The position numbers and the translations under genes were made by a program. From Thalassomonas actiniarum (GTDB taxonomy: Bacteria > Pseudomonadota > Gammaproteobacteria > Enterobacterales > Alteromonadaceae): 64,000 nucleotides of DNA. Within the stretch, counting starts at the first letter, position 1. The number at the start of each line of letters is the position of its first letter. The notes beneath the pieces are model-generated. The model worked only from the letters and a program-made list of their open reading frames with translations, was not told the origin of the DNA and did not search any database. This document shows positions 25,401 through 32,392 of this stretch, piece by piece. The stretch covers positions 372,001 to 436,000 of the forward strand of contig NZ_CP059736.1 of the NCBI RefSeq assembly GCF_000948975.2, given 5' to 3'.

Positions 25401-27004
25401 TCACTGTTAAGGGTTAATACACCTTCTTCAAGTGTTGCCTGGGTCCCTGCTGCAAAGTTGGTGTTATTGACGATAAAACCTGTGACTTCGGGTATGCCGT
25501 CGGCACTGGCGGCATTGGCCAGCACATTGCCGTTTATGGGTGTATCTTCATTGGTGCTGACGGTTTCATCTTCATCGCTTAAGTCAGAAACCGGGAGCAC
25601 TTCAAGGGTTAAGGTGGATGTTTCGGTATTTATGCCGTCAAACACGGTATAGATGACAATTGGTACATCACCGTTAAAATTTTCACCGGGAACAAAGGAG
25701 TAGCTGCCGTCACTGGTAAGGGTTAACACACCTTCTTCAAGTGTTGCCGAGGCTCCTGCTGTAAAGTTGGTGTTATTGACGATAAAACCGGTGACTTCAG
25801 GTATGCCGTCTGTGCTGGAAGCATTGGCCAGCACATTACCGTTTATGGGCGTATCTTCATTGGTAGTGGCCGTTTCATCCGCATCGCTCAGATCTGAAAC
25901 CGGCAGTACTTCTATGGCCAGGGTGGAGGTATCGGTATTTGGTCCGTCAGAGACAGTATAAGCGACATCCGGCACATCGCCGTTGAAATTATCCGCGGGA
26001 ATAAAGGTATAGCTGCCGTCCCTGTTAAGGGTTAATGCCCCCTGTTCGATGATGGCTGTGGTGCCTGCTTCAAAGTCGGTGCCTGCCAGGGTAAAACTGA
26101 GCACTTCGGGAATACCGTCGCTACTGGCGGCATTGGCCAGGACATTGCCGCTTAGCGCTGTGTCTTCATTGGTGCTGGCCGATTCATCCTCATCGCTGAG
26201 ATCTGAAACCGGGGTCAGGGTGATGGTTAAGGTATCGCTTGCGTTGGTATTGGTGGTATAGCTGACAACCGGTAAAGTACCGTTCCAGTTTGCGGCAGGA
26301 ATAAAGCTATAACTGCCGTCGTTATTTATCGTTAAACTGCCTCCTTCGACAATTGCCGTTTGGCCGCCGGCATAAACAGTGGTATCACCGTCCACGGTAA
26401 AAAATTGCACGGTTAAGATATCATCGCCATCGCTGTCGTTATCAAGCACATTACCGGTGACGGTTTGATCTTCCCCGGCAATGTTTTCATCGCTTTGGGT
26501 AATAGTGGGCTGTGATGAACCGGACTGGGGGTTATCTCTGGGCAGCAGGCTGTTTTCTTGCTCTGTGGTGTCATAACCTGCCCGGGCAAGGGTTTCATTG
26601 CCGGTTCTGTCTAAGGTAACAAAATTGGTGCCTTCATTGCCGGTTAGCCCCCCGGCTGCGGTATCAGGCAATTCGATATCATCACCGGATTCAATAAGAT
26701 CTTGCAGCGCGGCAATGTCATCGATAGCGCTATCTGCTGTTTGATTAACCGGGAGCGTACCTGCAGCAAGGGCTGGTGCTGTTTTTGGGGCTGAATTATC
26801 CGCTTGCTCTGCAAGGCTGGTGTCTTGCTGGCTGCCGGCATCAGCAAATGCCAAAGTTGTTTCATTGTTTTTTACCGGGTCCGGTAAATGATCGGCTTTA
26901 ATATCACCACCGGTGTGCGGTGTTAGCTTTTCACCCGGCCCGGAACTGCTTTCACCACTATGAGCTATTTCCGGGGCATTTTTTGACGTGCCGTTCTCTT
27001 CCAT
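22433..27004 (-). CDS. LapA/BpfA-like repetitive adhesin, atypical ends
   Basis: An acidic 1523-residue protein at the head of the lap operon. Residues 1-95 are low-complexity (Ser, Glu, Gly) and do not look like the beta-rich plug of LapA retention modules. Residues about 95-150 do match the end of that module: a helix (IDDIAALQDLIESGDD), the LapG-type site TAAG at 115-118, then TNFVTLDRTGNETLARAGYD. Most of the rest is cadherin-like/tandem-95 repeats with a 103-residue period. RTX repeats are absent; near the C-terminus, LALSDILTQDQDNTLEQYL resembles the last part of type I secretion adhesin tails, but the final 60 residues diverge. There is no TM segment. The ATG at 27004 has only a weak AGGG 10 bases upstream. 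The protein may be a small LapG substrate or a worn adhesin. Confidence 0.8.
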   Translation of the reverse strand: MEENGTSKNAPEIAHSGESSSGPGEKLTPHTGGDIKADHLPDPVKNNETTLAFADAGSQQDTSLAEQADNSAPKTAPALAAGTLPVNQTADSAIDDIAALQDLIESGDDIELPDTAAGGLTGNEGTNFVTLDRTGNETLARAGYDTTEQENSLLPRDNPQSGSSQPTITQSDENIAGEDQTVTGNVLDNDSDGDDILTVQFFTVDGDTTVYAGGQTAIVEGGSLTINNDGSYSFIPAANWNGTLPVVSYTTNTNASDTLTITLTPVSDLSDEDESASTNEDTALSGNVLANAASSDGIPEVLSFTLAGTDFEAGTTAIIEQGALTLNRDGSYTFIPADNFNGDVPDVAYTVSDGPNTDTSTLAIEVLPVSDLSDADETATTNEDTPINGNVLANASSTDGIPEVTGFIVNNTNFTAGASATLEEGVLTLTSDGSYSFVPGENFNGDVPIVIYTVFDGINTETSTLTLEVLPVSDLSDEDETVSTNEDTPINGNVLANAASADGIPEVTGFIVNNTNFAAGTQATLEEGVLTLNSDGSYSFIPGENYNGDVPIVTYTVFDGINTETSTLAIEVLPVSDLSDEDETLSTNEDTTINGNVLDNAASADGIPEVTGFIVNNTNFAAGASATLEEGVLTLNSDGSYAFIPGDNFNGNVPVIRYAVSDGINNDTSTLTINVIPVSDLSDGNESVTTNENSPVSGNVLANAASSDGTPQVTGFTVANTSYSIGATASLEQGLLTLNSNGSYTFIPHNNFHGNVPAVTYTVSDGINTDTSSLTINVLEVNTPPVAADDTFSVNQGSFVEGNIIHHDDGDGVTDSDSDGNSLTITQINGANLIFDSNGDAEVDIEGGILSINRQGAFTYSNNGFILGDTPPSFEYTLSDGDSIDTAPVTINVLDSAPVANNDQNYLLLQGTDDGKASGGKASGGSIRGNIIGDNQASSGDQADSSPDGTVIFNRIHFDGSWYSFDGGNTSLLIETDYGKLTIAISGEYLFEPTEGMDMPTGRQELVFAYEIKDGDSNHPETDSATLTLVIIPDLTDANELVTTQEDTPVSGNLLANAISPNGTAQVTTFTVGITDFEPGEAAELEQGTLTVYSNGHYTFVPASNFYGDVPAVTYTVSDGSNTDTSTLTISVSKVNDAPEASDDSFSIHQGETVTGNVISHDDGDGITDRDIDGDLLSITQVNGRDLSFGADGYARVSIDEGWLYIKADGEFRYENSGFHLGTNPPSFDYTLSDGDMKDEATVTINVHDTAPVANYDINYLLLQAAGGGKAIAHSVRGNIIGSNQASSGDRADSSPDGTVIFSRIHFDGTWYAFDADNTSFEIPTEYGALTIHNSGEYVFEPIAIMDMPSENQLLIFDYEIEDGDNVYPEIDAATLTIDIRIPATLTFAKTAIETLELHEPLTQGHDSQPLLEQTLTDTTLIGVYVNDANGTIIDGPEGETHHQTLALSDILTQDQDNTLEQYLSAMAESEEDSVPSEQSSRQEDVEQIDSHQGLSTESAAFTGESLPTAPSVDELNSPDVLS
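22890..24640 (-). repeat. Large duplicated segment, two copies 1047 bp apart
   Basis: The stretches at about 22890-23590 and 23930-24640 carry the same order of motifs (DD.FS..QG, DDGDG.TD, YTLSDGD, NYLLLQ, GNIIG.NQASSGD.AD, SSPDGTVIF.RIHFDG). The same point of each copy lies at 23091 and 24138, which is 1047 bases apart. One 103-residue unit sits between them, so a block of about 1 kb was probably duplicated whole. Confidence 0.75.
24660..26203 (-). repeat. Five tandem 309-bp repeats encoding 103-residue cadherin-like units
   Basis: Five units each begin with a DLSD.(E/D)E..(S/T)TNE motif and end with an .I.V..VS strand. The spacing on DNA is 309 bases for most units and about 303 for one. 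The middle units are nearly identical at the DNA level, for example around 25149, 25458 and 25767, so they can exchange or change number by recombination. A sixth, more divergent unit lies at about 23590-23910. Confidence 0.85.
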
Positions 27005-27024
27005 GAAACAAGATCCCTAATCAT
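26965..27024 (-). CDS. Possible 19-residue leader peptide overlapping the adhesin start
   Basis: The ATG at 27024 has the best ribosome site in the area (GGGAGGAG, 3-5 bases from the ATG). It opens a 19-codon frame, in a different frame from the adhesin, that runs across the adhesin ATG at 27004 and stops at 26965. Translation of it could couple or regulate adhesin synthesis. Alternatively, it marks an old or sequencing frameshift at the adhesin start. The peptide itself (MIRDLVSWKRTARQKMPRK) has no recognisable function. Confidence 0.35.
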   Translation of the reverse strand: MIRDLVSWKRTARQKMPRK

Positions 27025-27229
27025 TTGCTCCTCCCTGTTAGCTGAGTTATTACAACCCGCTTGAACAGTTTGGCATGCGTTTCATTCCGATTGCTTTAAA
27101 GCCGTAATTACTCAGGCCTGCACGTTTTTCAGGTATCTACTCAGTATAGTAAATATTAAACCCGATACGCGGAGCCAGGAGTTTTCAGCTTTTCACATCT
27201 GAATAAGCAAAGCAGTAAACGTTATGTTT

Positions 27230-27790
27230 TTACCGGTATTTAAAGCGCCGAAATGCCAATCCCGTTAAAGTAAGAGTTAACAGCACCAGGGTTGCAGGCT
27301 CTGGAACGCTTGCTGTTTTAAAGACATGGTTGATATTCTCCCCGAGCACACCACGGTCTGAGATATAGGCAGAAAAGTCCCCTTCATTATAGTAACGACC
27401 GTCATTATATTTATCTGCCGCCAGGGATTCGCTCTTCTCGTGTATATAGGAAATTATGCCGTCGTACCAGGCCATATGGTTGACCTCATAGGTTTCGCCT
27501 GTCTGAAAGACATTGGAGCTCAGGGCGTATTCACCGCCCGGGGCCAATTCGCCGAAAAGCAGCTCGGCGGCCTCTATGCCGTTATAAGGTTTATGCTCAG
27601 TGCTCTGGTTGACTTCTCGCCAGTTGGGGCCCGCCGCCAAATCAAAAGAGCCGACGTACTCCCAGGCGCTGCCGGAGGCGTCGGTATAAAGCTCACCGAC
27701 AATTAACCCTGCATTGGCTTTACCCGCCAAACAGGTAACAGACAAAATAAATACCGCTAAAGCAGATTTTAAACATTTAGCATTCATCAT
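27230..27790 (-). CDS. PEP-CTERM sorting-domain protein, 186 residues
   Basis: A signal peptide (cleavage after ANA) leads a mature domain of about 125 residues that I do not recognise. The C-terminus is a PEP-CTERM tail: SVPEPATLVLL, a hydrophobic stretch, then RRFKYR. Such tails are cut by an exosortase and often accompany exopolysaccharide export, leaving the protein at the outer surface. The ATG at 27790 has GGAAGGAAAAGT upstream. It lies 225 bases from the adhesin start on the same strand, but a separate promoter is likely. Confidence 0.88.
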   Translation of the reverse strand: MMNAKCLKSALAVFILSVTCLAGKANAGLIVGELYTDASGSAWEYVGSFDLAAGPNWREVNQSTEHKPYNGIEAAELLFGELAPGGEYALSSNVFQTGETYEVNHMAWYDGIISYIHEKSESLAADKYNDGRYYNEGDFSAYISDRGVLGENINHVFKTASVPEPATLVLLTLTLTGLAFRRFKYR

Positions 27791-28224
27791 ACTTTTCCTT
27801 CCGTTGAAAGCATTGAATATTTATTAGATTTTATACGTGTAGTAACAGAGTTACGGCGATATCCATACAACAAGAGGCGGGCACTGAACGACGGTCCAAA
27901 TCCATGGAGAAGTAGCAACTCCTTCTAGACTACTGTAGCAGAATTATTATAAAAAAATATTACGCATTATTACTCGGCAGTTACGATAAAACTACGAGAC
28001 TGTTCTTATATAAGTCTTTGACACTGTTATATTTAGTGCTTTTTCCAGAAAGTTGCTGTCTTCTTGGACCTGGCTGAGTAAATGTTATTACAGGGGCTCT
28101 ATTAATGCTGAGGTTTGGTCGATAAAAGGCAAAGCAGCCTAAACATTCCTTTATTACAGTCTGGATTGATGTGATGGTTTTGAGGAGAGCTACCATAAAA
28201 AACATGCAATAGCGCCCACTTGCA
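27791..28224. other. Intergenic region without a supported gene
   Basis: These 434 bases hold the promoter of the PEP-CTERM gene and the end of the HD-domain gene. A 74-codon minus-strand frame at 27981-28205 has no ribosome site and an improbable composition; I do not call it. No clear hairpin is seen. Confidence 0.4.
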
Positions 28225-28779
28225 CTACTTGCAGCGTAAATGTTCTGCTATCTGAATAAGCCAGTAACTCAACGGCTTACAGGTCATTTGGGGGAGTTTA
28301 CCGCTGTCGTCGAGCGTGCGTAAGGTGAGGATATCTTTTAAGTGTGCAATTTTCTGATAGTTTTCCACCTCTTGTGCAGTCATGGCCCCTCCCTGCTGCG
28401 TCAGGGTTATTTTGCTGGCATGGGATAATTGCTCAAGATATCCCGGTTGGCTGGCGGCTAAATAGCGTTTCACCTTAACATGCTCTTTTACCAGCATGAC
28501 AATGCGCCTGGAAAAACCGTGTTTTGCCAAAAAGGCGGCGCCGATATTATCATGTGCCGGGTGGCCAAAGTCGGTGAAACCTTTAGTATTATTGCGCTGG
28601 GCAATGAAGTGCCCTATGTCATGTAAAAAAGCTGCCAATGCCAGCTCATCATCAAAACCCTGCTCAATCGCCAGGGTGCCGCATTGCTGCGCATGTTGCA
28701 GCTGGCTGCACTTTTCTTCATATGTCTGGCTGCCGTAGTCCAGATAAAGCGCTTCGATTTCTTTAATAATGTCACTCAT
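28225..28779 (-). CDS. HD-domain protein of the PhnZ-like phosphonate oxygenase type
   Basis: A soluble 184-residue protein. Metal ligands fit an HD-domain di-iron oxygenase: His29 in QLQHAQ, His53-Asp54 in FLHDIGH, His76 in PAHDN and His100 in KEHVKVKR, with nearly the same spacing as in PhnZ. The stretch LSHASKITLTQQGGAMTAQE matches the family hallmark around LS.AS...L..QGG. PhnZ cleaves the C-P bond of hydroxylated 2-aminoethylphosphonate. Tyr20 and Glu22 lie where PhnZ has its Tyr24/Glu27 pair, but the spacing differs by one, so the exact substrate is open. No PhnY-like hydroxylase is in the window. The neighbour, divergently transcribed, is a membrane transporter. Confidence 0.75.
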   Translation of the reverse strand: MSDIIKEIEALYLDYGSQTYEEKCSQLQHAQQCGTLAIEQGFDDELALAAFLHDIGHFIAQRNNTKGFTDFGHPAHDNIGAAFLAKHGFSRRIVMLVKEHVKVKRYLAASQPGYLEQLSHASKITLTQQGGAMTAQEVENYQKIAHLKDILTLRTLDDSGKLPQMTCKPLSYWLIQIAEHLRCK

Positions 28780-28824
28780 AACAACTTTAATACCCTGGCC
28801 AGGTTCAGATCACATCGACGGTTT

Positions 28825-28838
28825 TTGGTATATACCAA
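28825..28838. promoter_or_regulatory. GntR/HutC-type operator-like palindrome 1
   Basis: TTGGTATATACCAA is a perfect 14-base palindrome, 46 bases upstream of the start of the HD-domain gene. Its core TGGTATA.ACC resembles sites of HutC-subfamily GntR repressors such as PhnF (TGGTATAGACCA). Confidence 0.7.
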
Positions 28839-28917
28839 CTTGGGGTGTAGTCTATTGAACTTTATTTCCCTGTACAAGCCGTTAGCAGGCTTGGTCATAA
28901 AAACTTCATAATCAACC

Positions 28918-28929
28918 TGGTATATACCA
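28918..28929. promoter_or_regulatory. GntR/HutC-type operator-like palindrome 2
   Basis: TGGTATATACCA is a perfect 12-base palindrome with the same core as the site at 28825. It lies 62 bases upstream of the transporter start; the two centres are 92 bases apart. Each promoter of the divergent pair thus has one copy. Confidence 0.7.
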
Positions 28930-28991
28930 CAATATTTCTGTCATAAAGTTTCGCTAGGCTAGTGGCTTTTTAACAATGACATGAGCAGAAT

Positions 28992-30290
28992 ATGAAGCGA
29001 ATCTCCCTGTGGTTAAGCCAATGCAGCACGCTGTGGTTCACGGTTTATGCGACCATGGCCGCCTTTATGACCTACTTTTCCATGTATGCCTTTCGTAAAC
29101 CTTTTACTGCCAGCAATTATGATGGCATGGCGGATTTTTCTTACGGCATTGATTTCAAAACTGCCTTGATCTTATCGCAAGTACTCGGTTATGCCCTGTC
29201 GAAATTTATCGGCATTAAGGTGATCTCTGAAATGAATGCCGGTCGTCGGGCGCTGGCGATTTTAACCTTGGTGATGATCGCTGAACTTGCCCTGGTGCTG
29301 TTTGCTCTCGTGCCGTCGAACTGGAAATTATTGACCTTGTTTTTAAACGGTCTGCCTCTTGGCATGATCTGGGGTCTGGTGTTCAGCTTTTTGGAAGGGC
29401 GGCGGGTTTCAGAAATTTTAGGCGCCGGCTTAAGCGTCAGTTTTATTGTTTCCTCCGGGGTGGTTAAAAGCGTGGGTCAATGGTTGATGCTCAGCCACGG
29501 GATCAGCGAGTTTTGGATGCCGGCCATCACCGGAGCGGTATTCACCCTGCCCTTGTTTGTCTCGGTATTCTTTTTAATGCAAATTCCTAAACCTTCGCCG
29601 CAGGACATTGCTGCACGGCATGAACGAAAACCCATGGACGGTAAAGCCCGTAGGGCATTTTTTATTAAATATGCCCCGGGGTTAATCGCCTTGATCCTCA
29701 CCTATATGTTATTAACCGGCATCCGTGATTACACCGATAATTTTGCCGCCGAGCTATGGTCGAGTTTGGGCTTTGGCAATACACCGGCGATATTTTCCAG
29801 CGCGGCCCTTTATACCTCGCTTTTTATCTTGCTGACTTTAAGCCTGTTGATGTTTGTGAAAAACAATATGCGTGCCTTTATGGCCAACCATGTCTTTATC
29901 TTTATCGGCATTGCGGTCATAGGGTTAAGTACCCTGGCTTATCAGGGCGGTTATTTGTCCGGCCAGGCATGGATGATCGCCCATGCTACCGGAATTTATC
30001 TTGCCTATATCCCCTTTAATTGCCTGCTGTTTGATCGCATGCTGTCGGTGATCAACGATAAAGGCAATGCCGGTTTTTTGATTTATCTTGCCGATGCCAT
30101 GGGTTATGCCGGCAGTGTCGGTATTCTGCTTTATAAAAGCTTTTTTGATGTTGAGCTTAGCTGGCTGAATTTTATGATCAGCAGCTCATATTTGATCAGC
30201 ATAACCGGTTGCACTCTGGTATTAATTTCGGCCTGGTATTTTGATGTTAAAGTGATGAAACCTTTGAGCTTGCAGCCACAACTCGGCTAG
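28992..30290 (+). CDS. MFS-like membrane transporter, DUF5690 type
   Basis: A 432-residue polytopic protein with about 12 predicted membrane helices. The start resembles DUF5690 proteins (TVYATMAAFMTYFSMYAFRKPF, shortened here to its key parts YATMAAF and FRKPF) and the glycerol-3-phosphate/organophosphate branch of the MFS. Charged or polar spots in helices include LTGIRDYTDNFAAELW. The pairing with a PhnZ-like oxygenase and shared operator-like sites suggests uptake of a phosphonate or related organophosphorus compound; this is an inference. The ribosome site is weak (GAGCAG). No soluble binding protein or ATPase is adjacent, so it would be a secondary carrier. Confidence 0.8.
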   Translation: MKRISLWLSQCSTLWFTVYATMAAFMTYFSMYAFRKPFTASNYDGMADFSYGIDFKTALILSQVLGYALSKFIGIKVISEMNAGRRALAILTLVMIAELALVLFALVPSNWKLLTLFLNGLPLGMIWGLVFSFLEGRRVSEILGAGLSVSFIVSSGVVKSVGQWLMLSHGISEFWMPAITGAVFTLPLFVSVFFLMQIPKPSPQDIAARHERKPMDGKARRAFFIKYAPGLIALILTYMLLTGIRDYTDNFAAELWSSLGFGNTPAIFSSAALYTSLFILLTLSLLMFVKNNMRAFMANHVFIFIGIAVIGLSTLAYQGGYLSGQAWMIAHATGIYLAYIPFNCLLFDRMLSVINDKGNAGFLIYLADAMGYAGSVGILLYKSFFDVELSWLNFMISSSYLISITGCTLVLISAWYFDVKVMKPLSLQPQLG

Positions 30291-30486
30291 CGCGTTAAAT
30301 TAATTGATGTTGTGATCACAGGACAAGTAGCTGTAACTTGTTGGTCGGCAACAATAACTGCATCGTGAGATGAGCATTAACCTGTCAGGGTAGCAAGTTG
30401 TTACCCATGATGCATTTACAGGGGGATTTTTGGGTGGCTTATCAGCCTTTGATAAAATAGTGAAGATTTTTCAAAGGCCAGAAAGC

Positions 30487-30807
30487 AAAAATGCAACTCA
30501 AAAGAGTCGCATTTTCTTAACTAGCTTAGCGCATCCTGCACTTATTTAGTGTCCGCATTCTATCCTGAATTTCCTTGAACAACCTGTCCCTAGTTCATTT
30601 TCGTGACTCCTGTCACTTCCATATCCCTTCCCGGGTCATGCACCTTCCCGATGCATACCCATATTACTGCGGGTTCCAAGCTATCCTATGCTGTTCGGTC
30701 TCCCTGACCGGCATACTTCCGTGTATTACTTCCTTTGTGACTTCCTGCCACCTGACTTTATCCTAAAGTCTTCCTTGTAGAGCTTCCTGCCCTGTGTCGT
30801 CCTGACA
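30487..30807 (-). ncRNA. csrB: CsrB-like regulatory RNA that would sequester CsrA
   Basis: On the minus strand this 320-base stretch carries about 20 GGA motifs, many as AGGAAG, AGGA or GGGA in the loops of small hairpins, for example GTGACAGGAGTCAC. It ends in a strong rho-independent terminator. That density and layout is the hallmark of CsrB/RsmY-type RNAs, which bind many CsrA dimers and free their target mRNAs. A TAATAT box at 30814-30819 suits a start near 30807. A UvrY/GacA-like palindrome lies about 180 bases upstream, at the distance known for csrB of E. coli. No protein frame in the stretch is credible. In the cell it would promote biofilm and stationary-phase programmes under BarA/UvrY control. 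Confidence 0.87.
30488..30515 (-). terminator. Terminator of the CsrB-like RNA
   Basis: On the minus strand AAAATGCGACTC pairs with GAGTTGCATTTT (one G-U pair) around a TTTT loop, and the 3' side ends in TTTTT. Confidence 0.9.
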
Positions 30808-30813
30808 AAGGTA

Positions 30814-30819
30814 ATATTA
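30814..30819 (-). promoter_or_regulatory. -10 box of the CsrB-like RNA
   Basis: TAATAT on the minus strand lies about 7 bases before the proposed 5' end. There is no good -35 hexamer, as expected for a promoter that needs an activator. Confidence 0.5.
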
Positions 30820-30882
30820 CGCGAATGTAATTATATTATTAGGTTGGTGTTGTTAAATTTTTTTTGTATTCTGATTCGCCAT

Positions 30883-30900
30883 ACACTCTTATATGAGTGT
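30883..30900. promoter_or_regulatory. Dyad upstream of the CsrB-like RNA
   Basis: ACACTC-N6-GAGTGT is a perfect 6-bp dyad about 85 bases upstream of the proposed start. It may be a protein site; I cannot name the protein. Confidence 0.35.
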
Positions 30901-30977
30901 TTATTGTTTATTATCATGTCTTTAGGTTGGATTTATCAAAAGTCATTGACAAAAAATACCTTTATCTCGCACCTCTT

Positions 30978-30995
30978 TGTGAGACATCTCTTACA
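30978..30995. promoter_or_regulatory. UvrY/GacA response-regulator box
   Basis: TGTGAGACATCTCTTACA differs at one central base from the 18-base UvrY site published for E. coli csrB (TGTGAGAGATCTCTTACA, from memory). Its centre is about 180 bases upstream of the proposed RNA start, similar to the distance in E. coli. Confidence 0.8.
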
Positions 30996-31675
30996 TCATA
31001 GGGTAACATTCAGACATAGATGACAAATATCGTTTGTTATTCAGGAAGAGATTTTACGTTACTAAGAGAATTTCCTTTATCGACCACTGCTGGAGTGCGC
31101 TGATTAATTATTCTGTTTCAGGATGAGCAAGCAGTGCTGGGCAGTATTAACGCTCCTCCCATCCAAGCCTATGCATTATAAGGGCAGATAACGCATCATT
31201 TTAAGCACGGTATTCAACAATACCGCTCCCAGCCTTGATGGCTTTTTGAAAATCGGCAATGTCGAGATGCAAATAGATTGTTGATGCCCATAAGTATCTT
31301 CATCAGGTGATGTAATATCGGGTAATACAATTTATTAGCCCATAAGTTATATTCCTTCTCGCATAAACAAAGTTGACACTATTTTTTTATATATTTGTTA
31401 CATAATTCCTTGTCATGATGAATTTTTCGATTGAGGGGGTAATGCGTTAATAAATTTTTGTACAGATGAGCAGAATGTCAGCTTTATTTGCAATTTTAAA
31501 ATATGACAAACCAGAAAACATTAAAAGCATTTAAAATCAGTAGTTTAAATGCTTGGTGTATGTATTGCTAACCAAGTTGTTACAGCAAGGAAGCCCTTAA
31601 ATATCATCTGCTTACGTGGGGTTCTCTTGTTGTTTTAAAACCATATCTATGTTTTTAACATTTACAGGAAGAAGA
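30996..31675. other. Long intergenic region, no supported gene
   Basis: About 680 bases between the UvrY-like box and the next gene. Frames are short and interrupted. Some parts (31080-31320) have coding-like GC content and might be an old gene remnant, but I cannot assign them. The promoter of the PEP-CTERM gene at 31676 must be here; a TTGACA at 31373-31378 lacks a clear partner -10. Confidence 0.4.
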
Positions 31676-32392
31676 ATGAAAAAATTAAAAGTAAAAGGGA
31701 TGTCCATTAAAGGAATCATCACCGCGACCGCCTTGTGTCTGGCTAGCTCCAACGCGTTGGCAGCTATGATAACGGTTGAAGATAGTTTTGGGGTTATGGG
31801 CAGTAGCACGGCAATGGACGTTGGCCAAGAATCGGCAATATTATCAATTGCTGGTTTTAATTCCAGCTTAGGAACCTTAACAGGCGTTAGTCTTACTGCT
31901 TATGGTCAAATTAACGCTACCGGAACTTCACAAAATAATACTTCAGAGAATGGCAATACCGTTGCTACCTTAGGGACAATAGGAAGCTGGGGGGTCATTT
32001 CGGCAGTCACCCATGACTTTGTCTTTACTCGAGGCTCCAGCTTTCTTGACGCTGCTGAAAGTTCGGACTCGGGAGATTATGATATGGCTCCGGGAGAGAT
32101 TTTTAGCTTCGATATGGGGAGTGAGAGAAGTGGTGATATGTCGATCATTGACTATTCAGCCTTCACTACCGATGGGATGATTGATTTTAGATTTGATTTT
32201 AGAGCAGAGACGGTTATCCGTAACTTTATTGGCTCAGGTAGAGAAACTTTTACCAATACCTCCAATACCGGTGCCTGGGGGAAAATAGTGGCAACTTATA
32301 CCTATGATGCAGCACCAGTGCCAGAGCCGGGAGCTTTGATTCTTTTGACTGCTGGTTTATTAGGTTTGGGTTTACGTCGTAAGCAGGGGTAG
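31676..32392 (+). CDS. PEP-CTERM sorting-domain protein, 238 residues
   Basis: The ATG at 31676 is preferred to the frame's far start at 31616 because AGGAAGAAG precedes it and the protein then begins with a normal signal peptide (MKKLKVKG, hydrophobic core, cleavage near ALA-AM). The mature domain (about 180 residues, Ser/Gly/Thr-rich, beta-like) is of unknown function. The tail PVPEPGALILLTAGLLGLGL followed by RRKQG is a clear PEP-CTERM anchor. It has its own terminator about 100 bases downstream. Confidence 0.9.
   Translation: MKKLKVKGMSIKGIITATALCLASSNALAAMITVEDSFGVMGSSTAMDVGQESAILSIAGFNSSLGTLTGVSLTAYGQINATGTSQNNTSENGNTVATLGTIGSWGVISAVTHDFVFTRGSSFLDAAESSDSGDYDMAPGEIFSFDMGSERSGDMSIIDYSAFTTDGMIDFRFDFRAETVIRNFIGSGRETFTNTSNTGAWGKIVATYTYDAAPVPEPGALILLTAGLLGLGLRRKQG

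Noticed and set aside
24660-26203. Regular repeats that might suggest a CRISPR array
   Set aside because: The units are 309 bases long, in frame, and encode cadherin-like domains; there are no short spacers and no cas genes.
30575-30766. 63-codon plus-strand frame
   Set aside because: It lies inside the CsrB-like RNA on the other strand. Its Ser, Cys and Pro-rich composition is the shadow of the GGA motifs, and it has no ribosome site.
31373-31406. TTGACA with a downstream AT-rich stretch as promoter
   Set aside because: No -10 hexamer occurs at 16-18 bases; the best candidate is about 22 bases away.
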